A stretch of DNA of 64,000 nucleotides from Nodosilinea nodulosa PCC 7104 (GTDB lineage: Bacteria > Cyanobacteriota > Cyanobacteriia > Phormidesmidales > Phormidesmidaceae): positions 3,778,507 to 3,842,506 of the forward strand of contig NZ_JH976537.1 in the NCBI RefSeq assembly GCF_000309385.1, given 5' to 3'. Positions 1 to 9,925 of this stretch are shown piece by piece. The stretch's first letter is position 1. Each line of letters begins with the position of its first letter. A program made the position numbers and the translations under genes. The notes under the pieces are model-generated. The model did no database searches and was not told the DNA's origin. It saw nothing but the letters and a program-made list of their open reading frames with translations.

Positions 1-2388
1 ATACTTGCTAATTATAAATATCACTGCTTGGCGAGGTAGTGCCGACGGACTATTTTCCTGTGCGGGCAGAGATTTAAGCCATGTGAGAGTTTGCTCTGTA
101 TAAAAACAGTAGACAATGCGATTTAAGAGCGCCTCAGTTGCCTCATAAGATAGAGGAACTTCTTGTTTTTCTACTTCAAAGCAAAGATGCTGTTTTAACC
201 TAAGCTTTATAGATGCGACTGAGCTAAAATCTTTAACTTCAAACAAACAGTCTGCTGCAAGTAGTAGATTGCCTACCCCTTCAGCGTTCACCACGCGGAA
301 ATCTGGGAAATCTTTTAAATCCACATCTTCTAAATAAGAATTTCTGTCCATTTCCTGCGACATTAAATATTCGATCAATATCGCAGAAAACTTTGCATCA
401 ATCATCCCACAAATGAGCCGCAAAACCTCATGCCAAGTTTCATCTTGCCAATGGTTTTCAAACACCTCATCCCGTAATTGTTCAAACGTAAGAGTGCGTT
501 GTTTTTCAAAGCGGTGAACAATTTCAACCGCACAGAAGTATTCCAAAAAGGTGCGGTGCATGAAGCCGTAGGTGTCGGCTCCGCGATAGCAGAGGATGAA
601 GTTGCGTTCCCGCAATTGTTGAATCAACCGATTGGCTTTTTCGCGGGGTTCACTAAAGCCCTGCTCTCGCAAATAGTTGGTCAAAATGCGGGTGAGGTGT
701 TCTGCACTGATGAGATTCCCTTTCAATCCCTCTTCCCCTGCCTGCATCTCATAGGCAATCAAGCGAAGCATCTCTTGCTTTTCCCGTCGCCCGATCGCAT
801 CCATCGGAATCTGCAATTGCTTGTGATCCACATCCCAGTGGTACAGCAATACCCGCGAAGCCTGGTCGTAGAGGTCGGCGCGATCGCGGGGTAACTCTTG
901 CCGCCGATTTAGAATTGCCATCATCGTTAGCAATAATGGATTGTCTGCCAAATTTTGGATGGCTTTGGAGCTGGCGATCGCATCCTTCAATCGCTGTTTC
1001 AACCGCACTTTATCGGGATCGCTGCCCAGCGATAGGTCATACCAGCGATCTATAAACTCATGAATCTCGTCTATATCCAGGGATTGAATCGTGAAGTGCC
1101 GAAATCCACTCTGCTGAAGTCGTTCGGGGTTGTAGCCGATGATTCGAGATGTAACCAGTATTTGAGCTTTGGGATATTGCTGGGAAAATCGAATGATGTC
1201 GTCAATGACAGTAGATTGGGTGGTGCGATCGAACACCTCATCCAGACCATCAAACATCACCAGGGTAGGAAACTCTAGTAAATGCTGATGCAGTTGATGT
1301 TGATCAAACTGCCAATCTACGCCCCGACCTCGATGGAGAAATTCGAGAAAGTTGGCGGATGGAGTGATGGCAAATTCCCGTAACTCGATTAATAGCGGAA
1401 GTTTTTCAGTATTACCCTCTACCCATTCCAGCGCCAGATATTGCAACAAGCTCGACTTACCCGATCCTGGATCTCCTAAAATCACCGCCCGTTGAGAGGT
1501 TATAATCGCTTCTAAAACTTTTCGTGCGGGCTGCTGAAAATACGCATGACGATCATGCTCTAGGGCTTCAGGCGATAAATCTGCTTCGAGTTGACCTTCG
1601 GCTTGTAGCTGGCGCTTCAAGTCCAGAGGCATATCGTAGCGCATCGGGGGCAATGCCTCTCGCACGGTTTGCTCAACGAACATTGCCCAAAGCTTGATGG
1701 CATCGACCCGGTCAGTACTGTCAAGGATATACAGTTTCAGATAGCCATAACTAGACTGCAAACTCTCTCGATAGGTCTCAGCATCAAATCCTGGTGAGAG
1801 TTGTGCTGTATTACGGGCAATGTCTTCTAGCAGGCCAGAATTCAGAATCTCCCGCAACTCTGAATTCGCTTTAACAATACCCTTGACCTCATACACATAT
1901 TCTTTGCAGACGCCCCGCCAATCAAACTCCTCTAAGGGAAATTGCCATCCAGACCCTTGATACTGTTGTGTCCAAATTTGCTCTAGCTGTGCATAACCAA
2001 TTTGTTTACAATCTTTCTCAAAGGCTTTGCCCAGGATAGGGCGCACAGCCTTATCTTGTACAAACTTCTTGATCGCCGCCTTGTAGTGATGCTGAATACT
2101 GGTTTCAGGAACGTCGTTAATCTGAAGTTCTTTAATAAAACGCTTAATAAAACAACCGATCGCTTCTGCCATCGGCGTTTTCAGCGTTGTAGCATTGAGC
2201 CGAGCAACCCCGCTACTCAGGCAGTCCTTGAAAAAATCTTGAACATATCCTTCTAGGACAGGCTTACCCAAATCGAGAACCTGCTCAAGCACCAGCTTAC
2301 CTAGCTCTACCCCTGTTGTGACTGCCAACCATTCCAGCATACTGGGATTCCAGAAATGACCGAACACTACCTCTAATATCGTACTCAT
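1..2388 (-). CDS. NACHT-domain NTPase, bacterial NLR-like (C-terminus beyond window)
   Basis: The frame is open for 796 codons from ATG 2388 to the left edge, so the protein is incomplete at its C-terminus. Residues 1-300 are a mostly helical N-terminal region. The P-loop GDPGSGKSS begins at residue 305 (Lys311) and a Walker B-like LVMFDGLDE ends at Glu384. RRQELPRDRADLYDQA and, near 608, MHRTFLEYF are typical of the NACHT helical/winged region. About 180 further residues reach the edge; no leucine-rich or WD repeats are visible there. NACHT proteins are STAND ATPases, and several bacterial members are anti-phage proteins that sense infection through a C-terminal domain and act through an N-terminal effector. 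The family call is seen in the sequence; the immune role is inferred. No obvious partner gene lies within the window. Confidence 0.88.
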   Translation of the reverse strand, partial: MSTILEVVFGHFWNPSMLEWLAVTTGVELGKLVLEQVLDLGKPVLEGYVQDFFKDCLSSGVARLNATTLKTPMAEAIGCFIKRFIKELQINDVPETSIQHHYKAAIKKFVQDKAVRPILGKAFEKDCKQIGYAQLEQIWTQQYQGSGWQFPLEEFDWRGVCKEYVYEVKGIVKANSELREILNSGLLEDIARNTAQLSPGFDAETYRESLQSSYGYLKLYILDSTDRVDAIKLWAMFVEQTVREALPPMRYDMPLDLKRQLQAEGQLEADLSPEALEHDRHAYFQQPARKVLEAIITSQRAVILGDPGSGKSSLLQYLALEWVEGNTEKLPLLIELREFAITPSANFLEFLHRGRGVDWQFDQHQLHQHLLEFPTLVMFDGLDEVFDRTTQSTVIDDIIRFSQQYPKAQILVTSRIIGYNPERLQQSGFRHFTIQSLDIDEIHEFIDRWYDLSLGSDPDKVRLKQRLKDAIASSKAIQNLADNPLLLTMMAILNRRQELPRDRADLYDQASRVLLYHWDVDHKQLQIPMDAIGRREKQEMLRLIAYEMQAGEEGLKGNLISAEHLTRILTNYLREQGFSEPREKANRLIQQLRERNFILCYRGADTYGFMHRTFLEYFCAVEIVHRFEKQRTLTFEQLRDEVFENHWQDETWHEVLRLICGMIDAKFSAILIEYLMSQEMDRNSYLEDVDLKDFPDFRVVNAEGVGNLLLAADCLFEVKDFSSVASIKLRLKQHLCFEVEKQEVPLSYEATEALLNRIVYCFYTEQTLTWLKSLPAQENSPSALPRQAVIFIISKY

Positions 2389-2743
2389 ACTGGGCAGATG
2401 TCAGAGATTGCAAGCTCAAGCCACAGCAGGCAACCTTGCCCTACGTCTTTACCGATAATCATGCAAAGTCTCTATTGCTCCACGGTTGACGGGGAGCGAT
2501 CGCACCAGTACACTCATTCTTTAAGCCGTTCGACCAGAGCGGTTGCCACACAGGACTCGAAAATCTTAGCGCTGTCCGCAGGTGTTAGCAGCACCTACGA
2601 ACAGCTAACCCCGCGAATCTCACAGGCAGATTGCGAGGCTACGGTCGATCGTACCCTAGCCCCCCCAGTTTGCACCTCAGCTGCGGGTGGCTAGGGTTTT
2701 CGCGTTCTGTTTCTTCCGTACCCAAACTAAGGAAACAGAACCG
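2389..2743. other. Intergenic region upstream of the NACHT gene
   Basis: These 355 bases contain one HIP1-like site and short open frames with no recognisable protein. The promoter of the minus-strand NACHT gene should lie here, but I see no convincing -35/-10 pair. Confidence 0.4.
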
Positions 2744-3016
2744 ATGTTTGAATATCTCGAACCAGACGCCACTGGCGCGTCGAATCGTTCGCCTGCCCAT
2801 GGGTCAAACCCCCAGCCTCGCCAAGAGCGGGTGCGCCACATGCTCTACGGCAGTTTGGCGGGTATAGACCGCACCATCAAAATCCTCCACGCCCTCGGCT
2901 ATGCCGACCCCAACGACTGGTCAGACCCCATGCCCGTGCCGCCCAGCGGAGCCGGGGCGACCGACCAACCCAACCAGTGGATGGTGATCATGACCAAGAT
3001 CCTGCTGATTGAATAG
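2744..3016 (+). CDS. Small conserved cyanobacterial protein, function unknown
   Basis: This 90-residue protein begins at an ATG about 10 nt downstream of an AAGGA ribosome-binding site. The upstream GTG at 2687 in the same frame has no such site. The core (VRHMLYGSLAGIDRTIKIL, then HALGYADPNDWSDP, then a proline-rich stretch and a hydrophobic end VMIMTKILL) resembles a family of 70-90-residue proteins found in many cyanobacteria, often in several copies. I recognise the pattern from memory and know of no function. No signal peptide, membrane helix or metal motif is visible. The N-terminal 25 residues are polar and look disordered. A long hairpin follows 10 nt after the stop codon, which supports a single-gene transcript. 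Confidence 0.65.
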   Translation: MFEYLEPDATGASNRSPAHGSNPQPRQERVRHMLYGSLAGIDRTIKILHALGYADPNDWSDPMPVPPSGAGATDQPNQWMVIMTKILLIE

Positions 3017-3026
3017 GTTCCTGCAA

Positions 3027-3089
3027 AGAGACCGGTTGCCTGCTGCTGCCAGCAAAGTCTTGGGTCAAAACAATAGGCACCCGGTCTCT
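3027..3089 (+). terminator. Two-tier stem-loop after the small gene
   Basis: Arms 3027-3041 and 3075-3089 are complementary over 15 positions with one mismatch (AGAGACCGG...CCGGTCTCT). The 33-nt loop contains a second small hairpin at 3041-3054. There is no U-tract, so it is either an unconventional terminator or a structured RNA element. Confidence 0.4.
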
Positions 3090-3243
3090 AAACGCAACCT
3101 GGCACAGCCGTGAAGCTAATTGCAGTTCTTAGATCTTCAATGTGACCCGGCCGTAACGTCCTGCTGCCTTCCCCAGCGCGATGAACGCCCCATTTTGCCG
3201 ATTTGGTTAATAATTAAGGTTCCCTCATTCAGCATCGGCGACT

Positions 3244-4092
3244 ATGGAATTTAGCAAGTACCACGGCCTGGGCAACGACTTTATTCTGGTGGACAATCGC
3301 CATCAGCCGGAGCCGGTGCTGAGTTCCGAAGATGCGGTGCGGTGGTGCGATCGCCATTTTGGCATTGGCGCAGACGGGGTTATTTTTGCCCTGCCGGGCC
3401 AGGCGGGCACCGACTACACCATGCGCATCTACAACTCCGATGGCTCGGAGCCAGAGATGTGCGGCAACGGCATTCGCTGCCTGGCCAAGTTTCTAGAAAC
3501 CCTCGAAACCGCTGACGGCAAAGCACCCCAGGCCCCCCACACCTACCGCATTCACACCCTGGCGGGGCTAATTTCGCCCACCCTCCAGCCCGATGGCCAG
3601 GTGACGGTAGACATGGGGCCGCCCCACCTGCTGGCCGACGAAATCCCCACCACCCTGGCCGCCGCTGGGGAGAAAGTGGTGGCGGTGCCCCTCACCGTAG
3701 CCGACCAAACCTGGTCGGTGACCTGCGTTAGCATGGGCAACCCCCACTGCATCACCTTTGTAGAAGATGTAGCGGCGATTGCGCTGGAGTCCATTGGCCC
3801 CCAGTTCGAGCACCACGCCGCCTTTCCCCAGCGCATCAACACCGAGTTCATTCAGGTGGTGCGGCCCGACTATCTCAAAATGCGGGTGTGGGAGCGCGGG
3901 GCTGGCATTACCCTGGCCTGCGGCACCGGAGCCTGCGCGTCGCTGGTGGCCGGGGTGCTGAACGGACTCTGCGATCGCGCCGCCACTGTAGAATTGCCCG
4001 GTGGCCCCCTCCACATCGAGTGGTCAGTCACCGACAACCGGGTTTACATGACCGGCCCGGCAGAACTGGCCTTTCGGGGCGATCGGGCCTAG
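3244..4092 (+). CDS. dapF: Diaminopimelate epimerase
   Basis: DapF converts LL- to meso-diaminopimelate without a cofactor, providing the peptidoglycan cross-linking amino acid and the lysine precursor; it acts in the cytoplasm. The protein is 282 residues, the usual family length. The two catalytic cysteines are C73 in EMCGNGIRC and C226 in ACGTGACAS. The N-terminal [14 protein letters not shown] is a standard DapF beginning, which fixes the start. A convergent HAD gene lies 85 bp downstream. Confidence 0.97.
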   Translation: MEFSKYHGLGNDFILVDNRHQPEPVLSSEDAVRWCDRHFGIGADGVIFALPGQAGTDYTMRIYNSDGSEPEMCGNGIRCLAKFLETLETADGKAPQAPHTYRIHTLAGLISPTLQPDGQVTVDMGPPHLLADEIPTTLAAAGEKVVAVPLTVADQTWSVTCVSMGNPHCITFVEDVAAIALESIGPQFEHHAAFPQRINTEFIQVVRPDYLKMRVWERGAGITLACGTGACASLVAGVLNGLCDRAATVELPGGPLHIEWSVTDNRVYMTGPAELAFRGDRA

Positions 4093-4177
4093 TGCTTCAC
4101 CAAGCGAGTCCTGGCCGTTGCTCAACAGTCTGTCCCATCCACCCGATTGCAAAAGTCAATTTCACCCTGGCAGAGTA

Positions 4178-4840
4178 CTAGCTACTCACGGGTCGCTTAA
4201 TTAAAATACCGTGCAGTCCGGCGGCTTTGGCCCCTTCCAAATCGTCCGTTTTGCTGTCGCCCACGTGCCAGGCCTGGCTGGCGTCGCAGCGGTGCTTTTG
4301 CAGGGCGGTGGCAAAAATCAGCGGGTCGGGCTTGGCGGCCCCCGCCTCAGAAGACAGCGTCACCGAGCTAAAGTAGGTGGCCAGGTTGAGTTCTTCTAGC
4401 ACCTGGTACAGCCGGGTGTCGAAGTTTGAAATTACCCCCAGGGCAATGCCGCGCCGCCGCCAGCGCTCCAGCGCGGAGACGACATCGGGATAGAGTTCCC
4501 AGGGCTCTGGGGTGGCAAAGTGGGCGTAGAGGTCGGCAAAAAAGCTGTCGAAGTCGACGAAGCGATCGAGCACCCCGGTACTGCTAAAGGTTTGCTGGGC
4601 AATCGCCCGCCACCAGCGATACTCCTGCTCGGGCACCGCCGCCGGGTCGCTGCCAGGGAAAGCCATCTCTGGAGCCGCCTTAAAGGCGCGAAAAAAGGCC
4701 TGATTTAGGGCCATAGGGTCGGCCTCAATACCGTGGCGCTGGGCCAGATCGGCATAGATGGCACCGACGCTGCCCGCCACCCCAAACAGGGTGCCAACCG
4801 CATCTAAAAAAATGACCCGAGGCTGAGCAGAGTTGACCAT
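4178..4840 (-). CDS. HAD-superfamily hydrolase (subfamily IA)
   Basis: This 220-residue protein has HAD motif I in the altered form VIFLDAVGTLF (Asp nucleophile, with Ala in place of the frequent Asp/Phe after it), motif II ISNF near residue 138, and motifs III/IV KPDPLIF with HVGDSKTDDLEGAKAAG. The cap is all-helical, as in HDHD3- and phosphoglycolate-phosphatase-like members. It should be a cytoplasmic phosphatase; the substrate cannot be read from the sequence. The second Asp of the classic DxD motif I is an Ala-Val here (DAVGT), a variant seen in other HAD-IA members. Confidence 0.85.
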   Translation of the reverse strand: MVNSAQPRVIFLDAVGTLFGVAGSVGAIYADLAQRHGIEADPMALNQAFFRAFKAAPEMAFPGSDPAAVPEQEYRWWRAIAQQTFSSTGVLDRFVDFDSFFADLYAHFATPEPWELYPDVVSALERWRRRGIALGVISNFDTRLYQVLEELNLATYFSSVTLSSEAGAAKPDPLIFATALQKHRCDASQAWHVGDSKTDDLEGAKAAGLHGILIKRPVSS

Positions 4841-5142
4841 TAATGGAAAAAGCTAAGGCGTAAATTAGGGTTTTGATCGACCTGGGACGACTGTAGCCAA
4901 TCGGGGCTAGATCGCCCTATACCGCTGATCCTGAGCTGCCGAAATTCCTCATCTGACGCAATCCCAGTCAACCTTATCACTCCGCAACTGAAAAACCGGG
5001 GCCATGTAACCCTACTTAGCAATGGCCGTAGAAAATTGGGCCTACTGTCGAAATGGCCTGACCTGAATCGTTATAGCCATAGAAGCACAGCTAAACTACC
5101 TGTGCTCTGGCCCGCATACACCTAGAAACAGGATCCAGCGCC

Positions 5143-5760
5143 ATGAAGCTCTATTATTTCCCGGCTTCGCCCAACACTCGCAAGGCCCACGCCGTTGCCC
5201 TTCACCTCGATGTTCCCCTCGATCTGCGATTTATCGATATTCAAAAGGGTGAGCAGCACAGCCCAGAGTTCCTAAGCCTCAACCCCACTGGGCGCACGCC
5301 AGTCCTTCAAGATGGCGAGGTTGTGCTGTGGGAATCCACTGCGATCATGTACTATCTCGCCAGTCGCACCCCGAACTCCCTGTGGCCGAAGCAGGAAACC
5401 ATACGAGCGGATATTCTGCGGTGGCAGAGCTGGCATCTGGCCCACTGGTATCAGCCCTGTCAGACGATGCAATTTGAGAATTTTGTCAAGCGGCTTTTGA
5501 ATCTGGGTGAGCCTGATCCGCAGGTTTTGCAGGGGGCTACCGAGGCCTTTCACCGGGAGGCTGCGGTGCTGAATCAGCATCTAGAGGGGCGCAAATTTTT
5601 GGTCGACAATGCCCTCACCCTGGCCGATTTCTCGGTGGCGAGCAGCTTAACCTACGCCATACCGGGCCAGTTCCCCCTGGAGGGTTATCCCCATATTCGC
5701 GCCTGGTCCGATCGCATGGATCAGCTGCCCGCCTGGCAGCAAACGCTACCCAAGGGCTAG
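5143..5760 (+). CDS. Glutathione S-transferase family protein
   Basis: At 205 residues this is a normal-sized GST. The thioredoxin-like N-terminal domain has MKLYYFPASPNTRK, with Ser/Asn near the active-site position, then NPTGRTPVL (cis-Pro loop) and WESTAIMYYL (glutathione gamma-glutamyl contact ES). The helical C-terminal domain includes LTLADFSVASSL, the N-capping box. GSTs conjugate glutathione to electrophiles or reduce peroxides in the cytoplasm; the exact class and substrate are not clear. The gene stands alone between divergent and convergent neighbours. Confidence 0.9.
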   Translation: MKLYYFPASPNTRKAHAVALHLDVPLDLRFIDIQKGEQHSPEFLSLNPTGRTPVLQDGEVVLWESTAIMYYLASRTPNSLWPKQETIRADILRWQSWHLAHWYQPCQTMQFENFVKRLLNLGEPDPQVLQGATEAFHREAAVLNQHLEGRKFLVDNALTLADFSVASSLTYAIPGQFPLEGYPHIRAWSDRMDQLPAWQQTLPKG

Positions 5761-5833
5761 AAAGGGCAAGCCTGGCAAATCGGTACCTCCTTGGTCGCGA
5801 CTGATCCTCAGATCGGTAGCGACCAAGGGCCGA

Positions 5834-8761
5834 TTAGTAGTTTTCCATGCCAGCGCAGGAGCAGATCAAGTTGCGATCGCCGTAGGCCTGGTCAATGCGG
5901 TTCACGGCGGGCCAAAACTTGGCGCTGCGGGTAAACGGGGTGGGAAAAACCGCCTGCTCGCGGCTGTAGGGGCGATCCCAATCGGATACCAGGTCCGCCG
6001 CTGTGTGGGGCGCGTGCTTGAGCAGGTTGTGGTCGCGATCGGCCTGGCCTGTCTCAATGGCGCGAATCTCCTCACGAATGGCAATCATAGCGTCGCAAAA
6101 GCGGTCTAGCTCCGCCTTTGACTCGCTCTCGGTGGGTTCCACCATCAGCGTGCCCGCCACCGGCCACGACATTGTGGGCGGGTGAAAGCCATAGTCAATC
6201 AGCCGCTTGGCCACGTCTTCCACGCCAATATCCGCTGACTTTTTAAAGGGCCGCACATCGAGAATGCACTCGTGGGCCACCCGGCCATTTTGCCCCGTGT
6301 AGAGAATGTCGTAGTGCCCCGCCAGGCGCTGGGCGATGTAGTTGGCGTTGAGAATCGCGACTTCCGTAGCTCGCTTCAGCCCCGCGCCGCCCATCATGGC
6401 AATGTACATCCAGGAGATGGGCAAAATGCTGGCGCTGCCCCAGGGCGCGGAAGTCACCGCCCCAACGCTCTGGTCGCCGCCTACCCCGGCCACCAGGCCG
6501 TGCCCCGGCAGGTAGGGGGCGAGGTGCGCCTTCACCCCAATTGGCCCTACCCCCGGCCCGCCGCCCCCGTGGGGAATGCAGAAGGTTTTGTGCAGGTTGA
6601 GATGGCACACATCGGCCCCGAAGTCGGCGGGGCGACAGAGGCCCACCTGGGCGTTCATGTTGGCCCCATCCATATAGACCTGGCCGCCGTGGTCGTGGAC
6701 GATCGCGCAAATCTCCGCAATCCCTGCCTCAAAGACGCCGTGGGTCGAAGGGTAGGTGACCATCAGCGCCGCCAGCTTTTCGCCGTGCTTTTCGGCTTTG
6801 GCTTGCAGGTCAGCGACGTCGATATTGCCATCCTCGTCGCAGGCCACGGGGACAACTTTCATGCCAGCCATCACGGCGCTGGCTGGGTTGGTGCCGTGGG
6901 CCGATTGGGGAATCAGACAGACATTGCGGTGGTGCTCTCCGCGCTGCTGGTGGTATTCGCGAATCACCAGCAGTCCGGTGTATTCCCCCTGGGCCCCGGC
7001 GTTGGGCTGGAGCGAAACCCCGTCGAAGCCGGTAATTTCCCCCAGCCAGGTTTCTAAATCTGAAAAGAGCTTGCGGTAGCCTGCGGTTTGCTCGGCGGGG
7101 GCAAAGGGGTGAATCTGGCCAAACTCCGGCCAGGTGACCGGCACCATTTCAGCGGTGGCGTTCAGCTTCATGGTGCAAGACCCCAGCGGAATCATCGCCG
7201 TCGCCAGGGAGAGATCCTTGTTCTGTAATCGATACAGGTACCGCAGCATCTCCGTTTCGGAGTGGTAGCGGTGGAAGGTGGGGTGGGTGAGGTAGGGGGT
7301 GGTGCGTTGGAGGGGGGAGGGGAGGTGGGGGAGTGAGGGGGTGGGGGAGTGGGAGAGTGGGGGAGTAGAGCCGGTAAAGACGGTGATTAGGTCTTGGAGA
7401 TCGGCCTCGGTGACGGTTTCGTCGAGGGCGACGATCAGGGTTTCGCTGTCGAGCGCGCGCAGGTTGATGCGGTGGTCGGCGGCGCGGGTCAGGATGTCGG
7501 ACTGGAGGTCGCCCACGCCGACCCGCAGGGTATCGAACACTGGCTCTTGGCCCAGGTCAAAGCCCGCTGCGGTCAGGGCTGAGGCCAGGGCGAGGGTGTG
7601 GTGATGGATGCGATCGCCGATCGCCCGCAGCCCCTCCGGCCCGTGGTATACCGCGTACATGGCGGCCATAATCGCCAGCAGCACTTGGGCCGTGCAAATA
7701 TTGCTGGTGGCGGCGTCGCGGCGGATGTGCTGCTCGCGGGTTTGCAGGGTCAGGCGCAGGGCCGGGTTGTCGTAGGTATCTTTAGAGACGCCCACTAGGC
7801 GACCGGGCAGCTTGCGGGCAAAGGCATTGCGGGTGGCAAAGAAGGCGGCATGGGGGCCGCCAAAGCCCAGGGGCACGCCAAAGCGCTGGGTGTTGCCCAC
7901 CACCACATCGGCCCCAAACTCGCCGGGGGGCCGCAGCAGGGTGAGGCTGAGCAGATCGGCGGCGACGGTGACCAGGGCATTGGCCCCGTGGGCTGCGGCG
8001 ATGAAGTCTTCGTAGTCATAGACGGCCCCATCGGTGGCGGGATACTGCAACAGCACCCCAAACACGGGCGTGTCAAAGCTAAAGCTGCGGTGGTCGCCCA
8101 CCATCACCGCAATGCCCAGGGGCAGGGCGCGGGTTTTGACCACATCGATGGTCTGGGGATGGCAGGCGGCGGAAACCCAAAAGGTTTTGGCGTCTTTTTG
8201 CTTGCGGGCGTTGAAGGCCAGGGTCATGGTCTCGGCGGCGGCGGTGCCCTCGTCGAGCAGAGAGGCGTTGGCAATTTCCATGCCGGTCAGGTCGGTGACC
8301 AGGGTTTGAAAATTCAGCAGCGCCTCTAGCCGCCCCTGGGAAATCTCGGGCTGGTAGGGGGTGTACTGGGTGTACCAGCCGGGATTTTCGAGCACGTTGC
8401 GCTGAATCACCGCTGGGGTGAGGGTGTTGGCGTAGCCCAGGCCCAGGTACGATCGCCACACCTGGTTTTGAGCCGCCAGCGATCGCAGCTGAGCCAGTGC
8501 CGCCGCCTCGTCTAGCCCCTGGGGTAAATCGAGGGCCTGCTGAAGGCGAATGGCTGAGGGCACGGTGGCCTCGATCAACTCTTCCAGAGAGGCATAGCCC
8601 AAAGCCGCCAGCATGGCCTCGGCGTCTTGCTCGGTTGGCCCCAGGTGGCGTGCCACAAAGGGGCTGAGGGGGCCGGGCTGGGCAGCGGCGGGGCTACCGC
8701 TCGCGCCTGCTACAACCGTCGATACATCAGCGGTGCCGATCTCTGAAAAAAGTTGTGTCAT
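5834..8761 (-). CDS. gcvP: Glycine dehydrogenase (decarboxylating), glycine cleavage P-protein
   Basis: This PLP enzyme decarboxylates glycine and passes the aminomethyl group to lipoyl-GcvH; in cyanobacteria it serves photorespiratory glycine breakdown. It is 975 residues, the usual size of the single-chain form with fused alpha and beta halves. [17 protein letters not shown] contains the PLP lysine K725. The N-terminal half starts with the typical [12 protein letters not shown]. Residues about 464-491, between the halves, are a Pro/Ser/His-rich low-complexity linker encoded by a repetitive DNA tract (separate entry). gcvT and gcvH are not in the window. Confidence 0.97.
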   Translation of the reverse strand: MTQLFSEIGTADVSTVVAGASGSPAAAQPGPLSPFVARHLGPTEQDAEAMLAALGYASLEELIEATVPSAIRLQQALDLPQGLDEAAALAQLRSLAAQNQVWRSYLGLGYANTLTPAVIQRNVLENPGWYTQYTPYQPEISQGRLEALLNFQTLVTDLTGMEIANASLLDEGTAAAETMTLAFNARKQKDAKTFWVSAACHPQTIDVVKTRALPLGIAVMVGDHRSFSFDTPVFGVLLQYPATDGAVYDYEDFIAAAHGANALVTVAADLLSLTLLRPPGEFGADVVVGNTQRFGVPLGFGGPHAAFFATRNAFARKLPGRLVGVSKDTYDNPALRLTLQTREQHIRRDAATSNICTAQVLLAIMAAMYAVYHGPEGLRAIGDRIHHHTLALASALTAAGFDLGQEPVFDTLRVGVGDLQSDILTRAADHRINLRALDSETLIVALDETVTEADLQDLITVFTGSTPPLSHSPTPSLPHLPSPLQRTTPYLTHPTFHRYHSETEMLRYLYRLQNKDLSLATAMIPLGSCTMKLNATAEMVPVTWPEFGQIHPFAPAEQTAGYRKLFSDLETWLGEITGFDGVSLQPNAGAQGEYTGLLVIREYHQQRGEHHRNVCLIPQSAHGTNPASAVMAGMKVVPVACDEDGNIDVADLQAKAEKHGEKLAALMVTYPSTHGVFEAGIAEICAIVHDHGGQVYMDGANMNAQVGLCRPADFGADVCHLNLHKTFCIPHGGGGPGVGPIGVKAHLAPYLPGHGLVAGVGGDQSVGAVTSAPWGSASILPISWMYIAMMGGAGLKRATEVAILNANYIAQRLAGHYDILYTGQNGRVAHECILDVRPFKKSADIGVEDVAKRLIDYGFHPPTMSWPVAGTLMVEPTESESKAELDRFCDAMIAIREEIRAIETGQADRDHNLLKHAPHTAADLVSDWDRPYSREQAVFPTPFTRSAKFWPAVNRIDQAYGDRNLICSCAGMENY
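7290..7375. repeat. G-rich imperfect 7-9-bp repeat inside gcvP
   Basis: The plus strand is almost pure G/A/T with repeated GGGGGAGTG and close variants; the coding strand reads as CCCCCACTC repeats. It stays in frame and encodes a Pro/Ser/Thr/His linker. Four or more G-runs make G-quadruplex formation possible. Confidence 0.8.
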
Positions 8762-8929
8762 ACCCGTTTGCGGCTGGCTCCAAAATCACAGGGTTTAATC
8801 GGGGGGACTCAGAGACTGAGCCGACCTTCTTCATATCTTGAAACATCCGGGCCAAATTGGCTGCATCCTGGCGCGAAGTGGAGTTCTGACGGTGGGAACG
8901 CTCCTGATCCTAAGCTGCCCTTGACCCAG

Positions 8930-9823
8930 CTAGGCCAGCCTATCGACAAAAGCAAGCATGGCCGCTGCTGTGTCCTGGGGTTTTTCCAGGTGGGGGACGT
9001 GGCCGCACTGGGGAATCCAAACCAGCTGAGAGCCAGCGATCGCGCCCTCAAACCGCCGCGCATCCTTTGTGCCCAAAATTTTATCCTGTTCGCCCCAAAC
9101 CACCAGCGTAGGGCAGGCAATCTGAGCAATCTTAGGGCCGAGAAAGTTGTAGCCGCCGCTTTTGGTAAAGGCAATTAGCGCCTCCTTCCAGCCGGGACAT
9201 TGCAGGTGCAGGGCCGCACAGAGTTCGGCGTCGGGGGTGACGAGGGTTTTGTCGAAGTAGGCCTGGCGGCTAATGCTGCGCCGCACCCGAGGGTTGCGCA
9301 AAAAGGCCGTGGCCCAGCTGTCCAGCGGCGGCACCATCAGATTACCCATGGCAGGCCCGGCGGCAAAGCCAGCGGCATCCAGCAGCACCAGTCCGGCCAC
9401 AGCCTCGGGGTAGGTGAGGGCAAAGTCGATGGCGGCAGCCCCGCCCATAGACGCCCCCACCAGCACCATTGGGCGAGCGATCATCTGCTGCCAAAAGCTG
9501 TGCAGGTGCAGCTTGATAGCCCCAGGGGAAAGGTCGGGGTAGAGGGCGCGATCGCTGAACCCAAACCCCAGCAAATCGACCGCCCAGGTGCGGGGGGCCA
9601 GCAGCGGCAGCAGCCGACGAAACTCCAGCAGCGAGCTGTCAAAGCCGTGGATCAACAGCAGCGGCGGCTCGCTGGCGACATCGCTCGCGGCCACGTAGGC
9701 GGTGGGAATTGCGGCCTCCAGCAGCGACGTTTGAATCATCGCGACCCGCACCCGGGCGGCCAAGTCGATCGATGGCGGTTCGCTCAGCTTAGCGGCGGCG
9801 GTGGGCAGCACAGAAACAGTCAT
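8930..9823 (-). CDS. Alpha/beta-fold hydrolase
   Basis: This 297-residue protein has the alpha/beta-hydrolase layout: LLLIHGFDSS oxyanion region, nucleophile Ser125 in VGASMGG, acid Asp247 in WGEQDKI and His275 in CGHVPHLE. The segment WAVDLLGFGFSDR is typical of the epoxide-hydrolase/haloperoxidase-like group. The substrate is unknown. There is no signal peptide, so it should be cytoplasmic. It follows gcvP's upstream region on the same strand, but the 168-bp gap argues against a tight operon. Confidence 0.88.
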   Translation of the reverse strand: MTVSVLPTAAAKLSEPPSIDLAARVRVAMIQTSLLEAAIPTAYVAASDVASEPPLLLIHGFDSSLLEFRRLLPLLAPRTWAVDLLGFGFSDRALYPDLSPGAIKLHLHSFWQQMIARPMVLVGASMGGAAAIDFALTYPEAVAGLVLLDAAGFAAGPAMGNLMVPPLDSWATAFLRNPRVRRSISRQAYFDKTLVTPDAELCAALHLQCPGWKEALIAFTKSGGYNFLGPKIAQIACPTLVVWGEQDKILGTKDARRFEGAIAGSQLVWIPQCGHVPHLEKPQDTAAAMLAFVDRLA

Positions 9824-9925
9824 AGGGCAGGGAAAACATAAACCTGCTGCCTATTCTCACGCATTCCTGCCCCCTGGGCCAGGCTGCCCGCGCGGGTTTG
9901 CTGGGGCCGATTTGCCTGGGCAGTA

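Noticed and set aside
2398-2694. 98-codon open frame downstream of the NACHT start
   Set aside because: No recognisable fold or ribosome-binding site; Ser/Thr/Arg-rich and overlaps another chance frame.
3140-3195. SRP-RNA-like GGAAGGCAGCAG on the minus strand
   Set aside because: The conserved GTCAGG partner and paired helix 8 arms are missing, so it is a chance match.
4840-5022. 60-codon minus-strand frame upstream of the HAD gene
   Set aside because: It ends at the HAD start region, has no family resemblance and lacks a good start context.
6272-7057. Long open frame antisense to gcvP
   Set aside because: Composition mirrors gcvP codon-position bias; no family match is visible and gcvP is continuous.
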